From assembly GCA_014237715.1 (NCBI GenBank), contig JAAZZG010000003.1, positions 124,001 to 188,000 on the forward strand: a DNA stretch of 64,000 nt, given 5' to 3'. A program made the translations under genes and the position numbers. The DNA comes from Acidimicrobiales bacterium (GTDB taxonomy: Bacteria; Actinomycetota; Acidimicrobiia; Acidimicrobiales; MedAcidi-G1). Below are positions 24,588-32,802 of this stretch, piece by piece (within the stretch, counting starts at the first letter, position 1; each line of letters opens with the position of its first letter). The notes under the pieces were generated by a model. It did not search any database. It was not told where the DNA came from and worked only from the letters and a program-made list of their open reading frames with translations.

Positions 24588-25817
24588 TTAGCCGCCGAGG
24601 ATGTTGTGTTCCGGGCCGAACGGGAAGCCGGTGATGTTCTCGGCGCCGTCGGTACCCACGATCAAGATGTCGTGCTCCCGGTAGCCGCCTGACCCGGGCT
24701 GACCGGCTGGGATGGCGATCATCGGTTCCATCGACACGACCATGCCCGGTTCGAGCACCGTCTCGACGTCCTCGCGGAGTTCAACGCCGGCCTCGCGGCC
24801 GTAGTAGTGGCTGAGCACGCCAAAGCTGTGCCCGTACCCGAACGACCGGTACTTTAGGAGACCGTACGAGCGGTATATGTCGTTCAGCTCGGCGGCGATG
24901 TCGCAGCATCGGACCCCTGGCTGGATGAGGTCGAGCCCGCGCTCGTGGACCTCGACGTTGACCTCCCACAGCCGGAGGTGTTCGTCGGATGTCACATGGT
25001 CGCAGAACATGGTGCGTTCGAGCGCCGTGTAGTAGCCGAAGATCATCGGAAAGGTGTTCAACGACAAGATGTCGCCCGATTCGACGAGTTTGTTGGTGAC
25101 CGGATTGTGGGCGCCGTCGGTGTTGTTACCCGACTGGAACCACGTCCAGGTGTCCATCAACTCTACGAAGTCGAAGCTGGAGGCAATCTCGCGGACCATG
25201 GCCTGCGTCACGGCTAGGGCTACCTCGTGTTCGGACACGCCGGCGACCACGGCATCCACACAGGCCGCGGCACCGAGGTCGCAGATCCGGGTGCCATGAC
25301 GGATGAGGTCGTGTTCCTCTGCGGACTTCACGGTCCGCATCCACATGGTCGCTTCCCCGACGTCGACTAGTTCGACGCCGGGGAGGGCTGCTTCGAGTGC
25401 TCGGAACTGGTCGACCGAGAGGTGGTCGAACTCCACGCCGAGACGACGCACGCCCGTGGTCAGGTCCCGAACAGCCTGGTAGTAGTTGTCCCTCCGCCAG
25501 TCGGAGTAGACGACGTTGTCGCCGTGAGTACGACGCCACGGTTGGCCACCGTCGATGCCCGCCGAGATCGTGGTGGCGTGCTCGGCGTCCACGACCATGC
25601 CGTACTTGCGTCCGAAGTAGCAGTACAGCCAGCCGGAGTAGTAGCAGATGTTATGGAACGACGTCAGCAGGCAGGCATCGACGTCTTGGGCAGCCAGGTG
25701 GGTCCGGAGGGCGTTCTGACGGCGGTCCATCTCGGTCGCTGAGAACGGCGACCATTCCTTGGATCCCCAGTGCCAGCGGGTGACATGGACCATGTCGTCA
25801 GTGGGTGCGGACTTCAT
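24588..25817 (-). CDS. creatinase (creatine amidinohydrolase), M24 pita-bread fold
   Basis: 409 residues from the ATG at 25817, which has a strong AGGAGG site. Creatinase hydrolyses creatine to sarcosine and urea in the cytoplasm. The sequence follows the Pseudomonas enzyme closely from memory: LLTSFHNICYYSGWLYCYFGR, SAGIDGGQPWRRTHGDNVVY, KSAEEHDLIRHGTRI, ELMDTWTWFQSGNNTDGAHN, FPMIFGYYTALERTMF, RSFGYGHSFGVLSHYYGREAG and VVSMEPMIAIPAGQPGSGGYREHDIL. The active-site histidine is in GYGHSFG, and the metal residues of M24 aminopeptidases are replaced, as in creatinase. Close relatives in marine bacteria may act on other guanidino or amidino compounds, so the substrate is likely but unproven. No creatininase or sarcosine oxidase gene is adjacent. 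Confidence 0.88.
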   Translation of the reverse strand: MKSAPTDDMVHVTRWHWGSKEWSPFSATEMDRRQNALRTHLAAQDVDACLLTSFHNICYYSGWLYCYFGRKYGMVVDAEHATTISAGIDGGQPWRRTHGDNVVYSDWRRDNYYQAVRDLTTGVRRLGVEFDHLSVDQFRALEAALPGVELVDVGEATMWMRTVKSAEEHDLIRHGTRICDLGAAACVDAVVAGVSEHEVALAVTQAMVREIASSFDFVELMDTWTWFQSGNNTDGAHNPVTNKLVESGDILSLNTFPMIFGYYTALERTMFCDHVTSDEHLRLWEVNVEVHERGLDLIQPGVRCCDIAAELNDIYRSYGLLKYRSFGYGHSFGVLSHYYGREAGVELREDVETVLEPGMVVSMEPMIAIPAGQPGSGGYREHDILIVGTDGAENITGFPFGPEHNILGG

Positions 25818-25845
25818 CTCGGTACCTCCTGGAAGGAGACCGGGC

Positions 25846-25925
25846 CACCACAGCGTTGGGTCCGATCTCTCGGGAAAACGGCGAAGGGACCACCTTGTTG
25901 GTGGCCCGCACGTCTCTCGCTGGTG
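25846..25925 (-). promoter_or_regulatory. structured 5' region upstream of creatinase (candidate terminator or cis-regulatory RNA)
   Basis: Within the 146-nt space before creatinase, the minus-strand RNA can form a closing helix between 25918-25925 and 25846-25855 (with a bulge). Inside it is a strong hairpin, 25886-25894 with 25900-25907, loop TTGTT on the plus strand. The hairpin is followed on the transcript by TTCGCCGTTTT, so it could be a terminator for the upstream aminotransferase gene. The enclosing helix makes a regulatory leader equally possible. It does not fit the glycine or guanidine riboswitch consensus as I know them. Confidence 0.35.
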
Positions 25926-25963
25926 ATGCAAGGCTAGCGGAAGGCGCTGTTTCCGATGCCGGT

Positions 25964-27184
25964 TTACGGACTCGATCCCGAACTCGTTCCGATGCCGGCG
26001 ACGAGACGGTCGATCATCTCGTCGAGCAAGGCAGTAGAGGTACCGAAGGTGAGCCGGGCATGGCCCTCGCCGCCCGGTCCGAACAGCGGTCCGTCTTTAC
26101 AATCAAGGCCGGTTCGGTCGCGGAGCCATCGTCCGGGCCGGTCGCCGGGCCCTAATGCCGAGAGGTCCAGCCAGGCCAAGAAGGTCGACTGGGGAACGTG
26201 CATGCGGACGTCGGGCAACTCGTCGGCGAGCCGGGACGCCAGGTGGTGGCGGTGGTGGTCGAAGAGGGCGACCAGTTGGTCCACCCAGGTATCGCCCTCT
26301 TCCCAACCGATGATCGCCGCCTCGCAGCCCAGGCGGTTGGGGCTGCCCAGTAGGTACTCGGGAATCCTCCGGTAGCGGACCAGCATGCCCTCGTCTCCGA
26401 ACGACGCAACCGAGGCCCGGAGCCCACCCATGGCGAAGGTCTTGATACCCGACGTGACGGTGACCGTGCAGGACGCAGCCCCCGGCACGGTGGCCAGAGG
26501 CACGTGGGTGGCGCCCGGATAGGTGAAGTCGGCGTGGATCTCGTCGGACACGATCACCACGTCGTGCTCGGAGGCCAGTTCCACGATCCGGGTCAACTGG
26601 TCCGTGGTGAGTACCCGACCTGTCGGATTGTGAGGGTGGCACAACAGCAGCATCTGAATACCCGGATCGTCGGCCAGCAGATCAGCCAACCCATCGAGGT
26701 CGTAGTGCCATCCTTCGTCGTCCCTGATGAGGGACCAGTCCACGGTCCGTCGACCGGTCGACTTGCTGATGGTGTTGAACGGGAAGTAGATGGGTGGGGT
26801 GAGGATGACGGCCCCGGTCGGCTCGGTGAAGGCCTCCACGCACGACCAGACGCCCTGAATGACTGAGGTGTTGGGGACTGTGAGCGCCGGATCGGGTGCC
26901 CAGCCATGGCGTCGGGCCGACCAGCCGCAGAACGCCTCGACCATGTGGTCGATGGTGGAGTGGTAGCCGAACCCACCGAGGTCCACCACCTCCCTCAGTC
27001 GGTCCCGCATGGCCGGGAACGGGCCCAGGTCGTGTTCGGCCACGAAGGCCGGGATCCACTCCGGCGCCCGATCGGTCCACTTGTAACCCCCGGAGGCCAC
27101 CTTCCGAGCGATGTCGACGTGATCGCCGAGGAGGGAGTCATGGAGTGGTGGCGTGTCGACGGTGGGCGGCTCGGATTCGGGCAT
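25964..27184 (-). CDS. MalY/PatB-like PLP-dependent aminotransferase or C-S lyase
   Basis: 406 residues from the ATG at 27184. Fold-type I PLP enzyme: AFVAEHDLGPFPAMRDRLREVV (in place of the usual WVADMDF segment), PNTSVIQGVWSCVEAFTEPTGAVIL, LLCHPHNPTGRV (conserved NPTGR), SDEIHADF (PLP-ring aspartate), SGIKTFAMGGLR (PLP lysine), and the C-terminal HARLTFGTS arginine. MalY/PatB members are cystathionine beta-lyases or aminotransferases. It lies between the E3 gene and creatinase on the same strand, so it may belong to the same transcript. Confidence 0.88.
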   Translation of the reverse strand: MPESEPPTVDTPPLHDSLLGDHVDIARKVASGGYKWTDRAPEWIPAFVAEHDLGPFPAMRDRLREVVDLGGFGYHSTIDHMVEAFCGWSARRHGWAPDPALTVPNTSVIQGVWSCVEAFTEPTGAVILTPPIYFPFNTISKSTGRRTVDWSLIRDDEGWHYDLDGLADLLADDPGIQMLLLCHPHNPTGRVLTTDQLTRIVELASEHDVVIVSDEIHADFTYPGATHVPLATVPGAASCTVTVTSGIKTFAMGGLRASVASFGDEGMLVRYRRIPEYLLGSPNRLGCEAAIIGWEEGDTWVDQLVALFDHHRHHLASRLADELPDVRMHVPQSTFLAWLDLSALGPGDRPGRWLRDRTGLDCKDGPLFGPGGEGHARLTFGTSTALLDEMIDRLVAGIGTSSGSSP

Positions 27185-27259
27185 CAGGGGACGGTACCGC
27201 GCCCACCGGTGATGGTCAGATCCGCACCTCAACAAACTGTTGCCCCCGGTGGGGGTCGG

Positions 27260-28663
27260 TCAGCGGGTGTGGATGGGGCGACCAACCAGCCCCAGAGCAG
27301 CCTCCATGAGAGTCTCGCCCATGGTGGGATGGGCGTGGATGGTGCCGGCCAGGTCTTCCACGGTGGCTGCCGTCTCTACGGCCAGCGCCGCCTCACCGGC
27401 TAGTTCAGCCACGTGGGCACCCACCGCTTGGACGCCGATCACCGTGCCGTCGGCATCGGCCACCACGGTGACCGTGCCCTCGGTGTCGCCCATCGTCCGG
27501 GCCCGCCCCGAAGCGGCCAACGGGAACCGGAAGGCCGCCGGTTCCATACCGGCGTCGGTCGCCTCGTCGCGGGTGAGCCCCACCGTCATGACCTGCGGGT
27601 CGCCGAACACCACCATCGGAATGGTCGTCGGGTCGAACGCCGCGGGTAGGCCGCAGGCCGCGTCGGCGGCCACCTCAGCTTCGGCGGTCGCCTTGTGGGC
27701 CAGCGCCGGTCCGGGGGTGAGATCGCCAATGGCGTACACCCCGTCGGCGGCCCGTCGGCTGGCGTCGACGGCCACGTGGCCTGACGGCTCCAGAGTCGCT
27801 CCCGATCGGGTCATGGCCACTGAGTCGGCATCGGGTCGGCGTCCGACCACTACGCCGATTCGGTCAGCGGGCAGGGTGACCCGTCCGCCGGAGTTTCCGC
27901 CGCCCGCCTGCTCGACGACCAGCCCGTGGTCGTCGGTCCCGACGGCCAGGTGGCCCAGGCACAGCCCGACTCCGAGGCCGCGTAGCCCCCGTTCGACGAG
28001 GCGGGTGGTCCGGGCGTCGAAGGTCGTCAGCACGCGGTCCTCAGACTCGACGATGGTCACCTCACTACCCAGTTTGGCGAAGGCGCAGCCCAGCTCGATT
28101 CCGACGTAGCCGCCGCCGACCAGCACCAGTCGATCGGGGAGCGTGTCGGTCGACAGCAACTCAGCCGAACCGACGACCCGATCCCCGTCCAGGGGCACAC
28201 CGGGCAGTTCGATGGGGCGGGAACCGGTGGCCACGATGACGTCACGGGGATCCAGGAACTCCACGGTGTCGTCATGCTCGACCGACACCCGGCCGGGCCG
28301 GGTGAATCGTCCGTGCCCCGCCAGCACCGTTACCCCGGCGTCGGCCAACAGTCTCGACACCCCTGAGGTGAGGTCGCTGACCACACCCACCAGATGGGCT
28401 TGGACCCGGCCCATGTCGACTGTCGAGGTGGCGTCGATACCCCACGAGCCGACCCGCCCGGTTAGGGCGTAAGCGTCGGCGACCTCGATGAGCGTCTTGG
28501 ACGGGATGCATCCGACGTTGAGGCACGTTCCGCCAATGGCCCCGCGTTCCACGAGGGTCACGTCGCGGCCCAGGCGGGCGGCGCGGAGGGCCGCTGCGTA
28601 GCCGCCCGGTCCGGCGCCGATGACCAGCAGGTCGACCGGACTGGCTACCTCACCGACGACCAC
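27260..28663 (-). CDS. lpdA: dihydrolipoyl dehydrogenase (E3)
   Basis: 467 residues. FAD-NAD disulfide reductase that reoxidises dihydrolipoyl groups of the E2 core. Seen: FAD site VIGAGPGGYAAALRAA, redox disulfide GGTCLNVGCIPSKTL, NAD site VGGGYVGIELG, the second FAD segment YAIGDLTPGPALAHKA, and the C-terminal catalytic HAHPTMGETLMEAAL. The frame is open far upstream, but that part overlaps the E2 gene; the GTG at 28663 lies 4 nt past the E2 stop and gives the expected N-terminus before DLLVIGAG. Confidence 0.95.
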   Translation of the reverse strand: MVVGEVASPVDLLVIGAGPGGYAAALRAARLGRDVTLVERGAIGGTCLNVGCIPSKTLIEVADAYALTGRVGSWGIDATSTVDMGRVQAHLVGVVSDLTSGVSRLLADAGVTVLAGHGRFTRPGRVSVEHDDTVEFLDPRDVIVATGSRPIELPGVPLDGDRVVGSAELLSTDTLPDRLVLVGGGYVGIELGCAFAKLGSEVTIVESEDRVLTTFDARTTRLVERGLRGLGVGLCLGHLAVGTDDHGLVVEQAGGGNSGGRVTLPADRIGVVVGRRPDADSVAMTRSGATLEPSGHVAVDASRRAADGVYAIGDLTPGPALAHKATAEAEVAADAACGLPAAFDPTTIPMVVFGDPQVMTVGLTRDEATDAGMEPAAFRFPLAASGRARTMGDTEGTVTVVADADGTVIGVQAVGAHVAELAGEAALAVETAATVEDLAGTIHAHPTMGETLMEAALGLVGRPIHTR

Positions 28664-28667
28664 CGGT

Positions 28668-29942
28668 TCAGGCTTCGATGAGCAGGTGTAGCGGCTCGAT
28701 GAGGTCGTCGACCACGGCTCTCCGAAACGTCTCGGCCAGGTCGCCGTCGATGAGCCGGTGGTCGGCGCCCAGCACCACCGGAAGGGTGGGTCGGGCCAGC
28801 ACCTCGCCCTCGACGGCCACGGGCCGTTCTGCGATCGCACCGAGTCCGAGGATGGCGCCCTGGCCCGGTGGAATGATCGGGGTGGCAAACCGTCCGCCCA
28901 GCGAGCCGTAGTTGGTGATGGTGAAAGTGGCGCCAGCGAGGTCCGCCGTCGTGAGGTCGCCGGCTCGGGCAGCGGCGACCAGTGAGGCGATCCGTTCGGC
29001 CATGGTGAACAGGTCGAGCGTGCCGGCGTTGTGCACCACGGGTACGACAAGCCCCCGCCCAGTCGCAGCGGCGATGCCAAGGTTGATTTCCTCTGGAATG
29101 ACGATGGCGTCGCCCGGGTGGCCCTCCACGTGGCCGTTGACCACGGGGAATCGCCGTAGCGCCCGTGCCGCGGCGACGGCAGCGATGGCCAGAGGCGTTA
29201 CCTGCGCCGCTCCCGGACGGTCCATCGAGCGGACCCGTATCCGGAAGTCGACCAGTAGCGATGCGTCGAGTTCGTCCATTGTGTGGATATGGGGGATCTC
29301 CGTCCACGCCTGGACCATGTTGCGGGCCACCACGCCTCGGAGGCCTCGGAGGGGGTGGCGTCCCGACGGCATCTGACCCAACGTGCTTGACAGTGGCTGG
29401 GAACCAGCGTCGACGGGTCGCGATGCGAGACGAGTGGATGGCTTTGGCCCAGAGGCGGGTACCGGCGTCTCTGCGTTCCGCACGTCGTCGGCGGTGATCC
29501 TCCCTGCGGGACCGGTTCCGGTCACAGTGTTCAGGTCTATCCCTGATTGGAGGGCCAGCCGCCGGGTGGCCGGCGCGGCCTTGGGTCGGGCGGTTGTCGC
29601 CGATCGCTGTGTGCCCGATGGTCGCGGAGTGGATCCGGAGACGGGGTCCCCGACCGATCCGGCGGCCGGTGGTGGTCGGCGTACTCCAGCATTCGCCGTT
29701 TCCGAGCCGTCGTCGATCTCGATGAGCACCTCGCCTACCCTGAGATGGGCGCCCTCGGCGGCTCCGAGTGACAGCACCGTGCCGGCCACCGGTGACGGCA
29801 GTTCCGAACTGGCCTTGTCGGTGAGGACCTCCACCAGAGCCTGGTCGCGTACGACGACGTCGCCGATCGCCACGAACCATTCGACGATCTCAGCTTCGTC
29901 GAGACCTTCGCCGATATCGGGCAGTCGGAAGACGTGAGCCAC
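28668..29942 (-). CDS. 2-oxoacid dehydrogenase E2, dihydrolipoamide acyltransferase
   Basis: 424 residues. One lipoyl domain (residues 1-80; lipoylated lysine in LTDKASSELPSP), a Pro/Ala/Ser/Gly linker, a peripheral subunit-binding domain (ATRRLALQSGIDLNTVTGTGPAGRITADDV, about 130-165) and the catalytic core with GADHRLIDGDLAETFRRAV (catalytic His and DG). It transfers the acyl group made by E1 to CoA. A single lipoyl domain and the neighbouring E1 alpha/beta favour a branched-chain or pyruvate complex of the heterotetrameric E1 type. Subunit choice cannot be settled by sequence reading. Confidence 0.94.
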   Translation of the reverse strand: MAHVFRLPDIGEGLDEAEIVEWFVAIGDVVVRDQALVEVLTDKASSELPSPVAGTVLSLGAAEGAHLRVGEVLIEIDDGSETANAGVRRPPPAAGSVGDPVSGSTPRPSGTQRSATTARPKAAPATRRLALQSGIDLNTVTGTGPAGRITADDVRNAETPVPASGPKPSTRLASRPVDAGSQPLSSTLGQMPSGRHPLRGLRGVVARNMVQAWTEIPHIHTMDELDASLLVDFRIRVRSMDRPGAAQVTPLAIAAVAAARALRRFPVVNGHVEGHPGDAIVIPEEINLGIAAATGRGLVVPVVHNAGTLDLFTMAERIASLVAAARAGDLTTADLAGATFTITNYGSLGGRFATPIIPPGQGAILGLGAIAERPVAVEGEVLARPTLPVVLGADHRLIDGDLAETFRRAVVDDLIEPLHLLIEA

Positions 29943-29953
29943 TGAACCGACGC

Positions 29954-30943
29954 TCAGGCAGTCTCAAGGGTGCGACGGACCGCAGCGGCGATCCGGGCCT
30001 CGTCGGGGACGAAGGTGTCCTCGAGCATCCCCACCGGATAAGGCACGTCGAAGCCCGACACACGGATCACCGGTGCTTCCAGTGACCAGAAACACTCCTC
30101 GACAATGGTGGCCACCACCTCGCCGGCGAAACCGCCGGTCGGGGAGGCCTCCTCCACGACCACCGCCAGGCCACATCGGTCCACCGCTTCGGCGATGGCC
30201 TCAATGTCGAGGGGAACCAGACTGCGAAGATCGAGGACGGCGACCGATAGCCCCTCCTCGGCCAGGGAGTCGGCCACCCGGCAGGCCAGTTCGACCTGAT
30301 AGCTCCAGGCGATGATCACCAGGTCGTCGCCCTCGCGTGCGGAACGCGCCGACCCGAGGGGCACTACGTGGTCGCCGTCCGGCACCTCGCCACGGATACC
30401 CCGGTAGCCGCGCAGTGGTTCGAGAAACATCACCGGGTCGGAATCGCGCACCGCGGCAGCCAACAGACCCTTGGCGTCGGCGGCGGTGGCCGGTGTGACC
30501 ACCTTGAGGCCAGGGATGTTGGCCAACTGGCCCTCTAGTGAGTCCGAGTGCATCTCCGGGGTCCGGACGCCACCGCCGAACGGAGCGCGAATGGTGATGG
30601 CTGGTTCGAACCGTCCCTGGGAGCGGTACCGCAGTCGGGCCACCTGCCCGGCGATCTGATGCATGGCCTGGTACGAGAAGCCGAGGAACTGGATCTCGGC
30701 CACCGGGACCAATCCGGCCATAGCCAGCCCGACCGCCGATCCGACAATCACGCCCTCGGCCAGCGGGGTGTCGACCACCCGGGCGGCACCGAACTTCTCA
30801 AAAAGGCCCTCGGTGGCCCGGAAGACACCACCCGCGTGGCCGATGTCTTCGCCGAGGAGTACCACACGCTCGTCGCGGGCCATTTCCCCGTGCAGAGCCT
30901 CGTTGATGGCCTGAAGCATGTTCATTTCGGAAGTACCGGTCAT
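29954..30943 (-). CDS. 2-oxoacid dehydrogenase E1 component, beta subunit
   Basis: 329 residues. Transketolase-like pyrimidine-binding half of a heterotetrameric E1. Seen: MNMLQAINEALHGEMARDERVVLLGEDIG (catalytic glutamate context), TPLAEGVIVGSAVGLAMAGLVPVAEIQF, RAPFGGGVRTPEMHSDSLEG (histidine), and C-terminal FDVPYPVGMLEDTFVPD. It overlaps the alpha-subunit gene by 4 nt and is 11 nt from E2. Confidence 0.95.
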   Translation of the reverse strand: MTGTSEMNMLQAINEALHGEMARDERVVLLGEDIGHAGGVFRATEGLFEKFGAARVVDTPLAEGVIVGSAVGLAMAGLVPVAEIQFLGFSYQAMHQIAGQVARLRYRSQGRFEPAITIRAPFGGGVRTPEMHSDSLEGQLANIPGLKVVTPATAADAKGLLAAAVRDSDPVMFLEPLRGYRGIRGEVPDGDHVVPLGSARSAREGDDLVIIAWSYQVELACRVADSLAEEGLSVAVLDLRSLVPLDIEAIAEAVDRCGLAVVVEEASPTGGFAGEVVATIVEECFWSLEAPVIRVSGFDVPYPVGMLEDTFVPDEARIAAAVRRTLETA

Positions 30944-31932
30944 GGTGCGCCGTCCAGTAGCGCGGCCCGCTGACGGGCCATGCGGGGGGTGTCGGTCGCG
31001 AAGCAGTGGTCGAAGATGGCGTCGGTTGCCAGGGGCTGGGCAATAGCCCGTTCGAACGCCTCGTCGACACGGGTCATGGCCTCGGCCTCGACGGCTGAGC
31101 GGGTCTCGTCGTCCCAGAGCCCGAGCCCGACAAGGTGGTCGGCCAGACGCTCGATCGGGTCGTCCCGACGGGCGGCCTCGAGGTCCTCGGCCGGGACATA
31201 GCGGGTGGGATCGTCGGCGGTCGTGTGGGCGCCAAGCCTGTACACCACGGCTTCAATAAGCGTTGGTCCACCTCCGTCCAGTGCCCGTTGCCGAGCCTCG
31301 TCGACAGCGTCGAACACCGCAGCGGCATCGTTTCCGTCGATGCGGACGCCGGGCATTCCGTAGCCGACGGCTCGATCGGCCAACGTCTCGGCGGCGGTCT
31401 GCTGGTGCAGCGGTGTGGAAATAGCCCACTGGTTGTTTGCGCACAGAAGGATCACCGGCGCCTTGAGGACGCCAGCCAGGTTGGCCGCCTCGTGGAAGTC
31501 CCCTTCCGAACTGGACCCGTCCCCGAAGAACACAGTGGTCACGCCAGGTTCGTCCTGCAGGGTCATGCCCCAGGCCAATCCGACAGCGTGGGGAATCTGA
31601 GTGGCCAGCGAGATCTGCAGCGGAGCGACCCGCACCGACGGCGGAAACCTGCTGCCGTCGGGATGGCCGATGTTGTAGAGCATGTACTGCTCCAGCACCT
31701 CAGGGCCGAAGCGTTGGAGGGCAAGAGGCTCCCGGTACTGAGGCAGGATCCAGTCGTGCGTGGGGTCCAGAGCGTGGGCCGTGGCGGCCACCACGGCCTC
31801 GTGCCCGTCGATGGGGGCGAGGGTGCCGACCTGGCCCTGACGTTGGAGATTCCATAGTCGGGCGGCCTGGGTGCGGGCCTCCACCATGTCCACGAGGATG
31901 GCTCGAAGTTGTTCGTCCGACGGTCGGGTCAC
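30940..31932 (-). CDS. 2-oxoacid dehydrogenase E1 component, alpha subunit
   Basis: 330 residues. ThDP-binding half of E1: GDGSSSEGDFHEAANLAG followed by CANNQWAIS gives the GDG...NN thiamine-diphosphate motif; LGAHTTADDPTRYVP is the phosphorylation-loop region. IDGHEAVVAATAHAL and the MYNIGHPDGSRFPP loop support the pyruvate/branched-chain group. First gene of the minus-strand E1 alpha-E1 beta-E2-E3 operon. The 320-nt spacer upstream holds its promoter and, on the other strand, a candidate 6C RNA. Confidence 0.94.
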   Translation of the reverse strand: MTRPSDEQLRAILVDMVEARTQAARLWNLQRQGQVGTLAPIDGHEAVVAATAHALDPTHDWILPQYREPLALQRFGPEVLEQYMLYNIGHPDGSRFPPSVRVAPLQISLATQIPHAVGLAWGMTLQDEPGVTTVFFGDGSSSEGDFHEAANLAGVLKAPVILLCANNQWAISTPLHQQTAAETLADRAVGYGMPGVRIDGNDAAAVFDAVDEARQRALDGGGPTLIEAVVYRLGAHTTADDPTRYVPAEDLEAARRDDPIERLADHLVGLGLWDDETRSAVEAEAMTRVDEAFERAIAQPLATDAIFDHCFATDTPRMARQRAALLDGAP

Positions 31933-32076
31933 GCCGATGAACCTAGCCGCGGGAGTCTCAGCGGTTGCCGGTCACAGGTGTCCGAAGTCACTGGTTCTGG
32001 CACGGTCCGGGGGTTTACCAGTCGGTAACTTGTTATCCAACTGCGGTTCCCATTCCCCCTCGGGAGCCGCACATAC

Positions 32077-32156
32077 CTCCGGCCCGAACTCCCCCCGATT
32101 TCAGAGGCCGAGAGTGACCGCACGCCCCGCCCCCCCGGTGGGGCGTGCGCAGTTTT
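32077..32156 (+). ncRNA. candidate 6C small RNA (two hairpins with C6 and C7 loops)
   Basis: The plus strand of the 320-nt gap between E1 alpha and the PPOX gene forms two hairpins. The first has stem CGGCC/GGCCG (32080-32084 with 32106-32110, extendable with a bulge to 32077/32114) and a loop containing six consecutive Cs at 32091-32096. The second has a 9-bp stem (32120-32128 with 32140-32148) and a loop containing seven Cs at 32130-32136; it is followed by GCAGTTTT like an intrinsic terminator. Two C6-loop hairpins are the defining trait of the actinobacterial 6C RNA. No gene precedes the terminator on this strand. The 5' end is approximate. Confidence 0.7.
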
Positions 32157-32253
32157 GTGGCCATGACCAGCGATGCCTACCATCCATGGGTCGGAACGAT
32201 GTCTGACCGGCGCCCGGCACGGAAAGGTGACGGGTCGAGACGAGGGGGGCCCG

Positions 32254-32748
32254 GTGGGCGAGAGTCGACGCGACCGCATAAGGATGAACAACGAGGAACT
32301 GGCGGCATTCATTGCCGACCAGAAGAGCCTCCAGGTGGCGTGCCACGACCGGGACGGCGCCATCCACCTTTCCACCCTCTGGTTCGCCATGGTCGAGGAC
32401 CGTTTCGCCTTCGGGACCTACACGAAGTCACAGAAGATCGTGAATCTGAAACGGGACGACCGCATCACTGTCCTCCTCGAAGACGGTACGAAGTACGACC
32501 AGCTCCGCGGGGCGATGATCAGGGGACGGGCCGTCCTCCACGCCGAGGACGGTGCGGGGGGTGCTGACGAGGTCCGACGAGTGGCCCGGGCCGTGATGCG
32601 TCGCTACGAGCCGGACATTCCCGAGGAACACTTCGAGGGCGCGGTGGGACTGTGGGCCGCCAAGCGCACCGTGGTAATCGTGGAGCCGGAGAAGGTCATC
32701 ACCTGGGACCACTCCAAACTCGGCGGTGCTGGCCCGTATGGGTACTGA
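32254..32748 (+). CDS. PPOX-class pyridoxamine 5'-phosphate oxidase-like protein
   Basis: 164 residues from the GTG at 32254, preceded by GAGGGGGG. Split barrel: RDRIRMNNEELAAFIADQKSLQVACHDRDG, HLSTLWFAMVEDRFAF, KSQKIVNLKRDDRITVLLEDG and GAMIRGRAVLH. The arrangement is typical of actinobacterial F420- or heme-linked PPOX proteins of unknown substrate. The C-terminal WDHSKLGG segment is often seen in this subgroup. Confidence 0.85.
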   Translation: MGESRRDRIRMNNEELAAFIADQKSLQVACHDRDGAIHLSTLWFAMVEDRFAFGTYTKSQKIVNLKRDDRITVLLEDGTKYDQLRGAMIRGRAVLHAEDGAGGADEVRRVARAVMRRYEPDIPEEHFEGAVGLWAAKRTVVIVEPEKVITWDHSKLGGAGPYGY

Positions 32749-32802
32749 TGAAGCGATCTGGTCCGAGATCCCCCGGGCGTCGCCGGACCTAGGGTGACGG
32801 CC

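Noticed and set aside
25846-25925. Glycine or guanidine riboswitch before creatinase
   Set aside because: CTCTCG and GCGAAGG pieces resemble parts of the glycine aptamer on the wrong strand, but the order and core bases do not fit. Guanidine-I core sequences are absent.
28645-29880. A 410-codon minus-strand open frame overlapping E2
   Set aside because: Arg/Gly-rich translation in a second frame of the same strand as E2. E2 carries lipoyl, binding and catalytic motifs, this one none.
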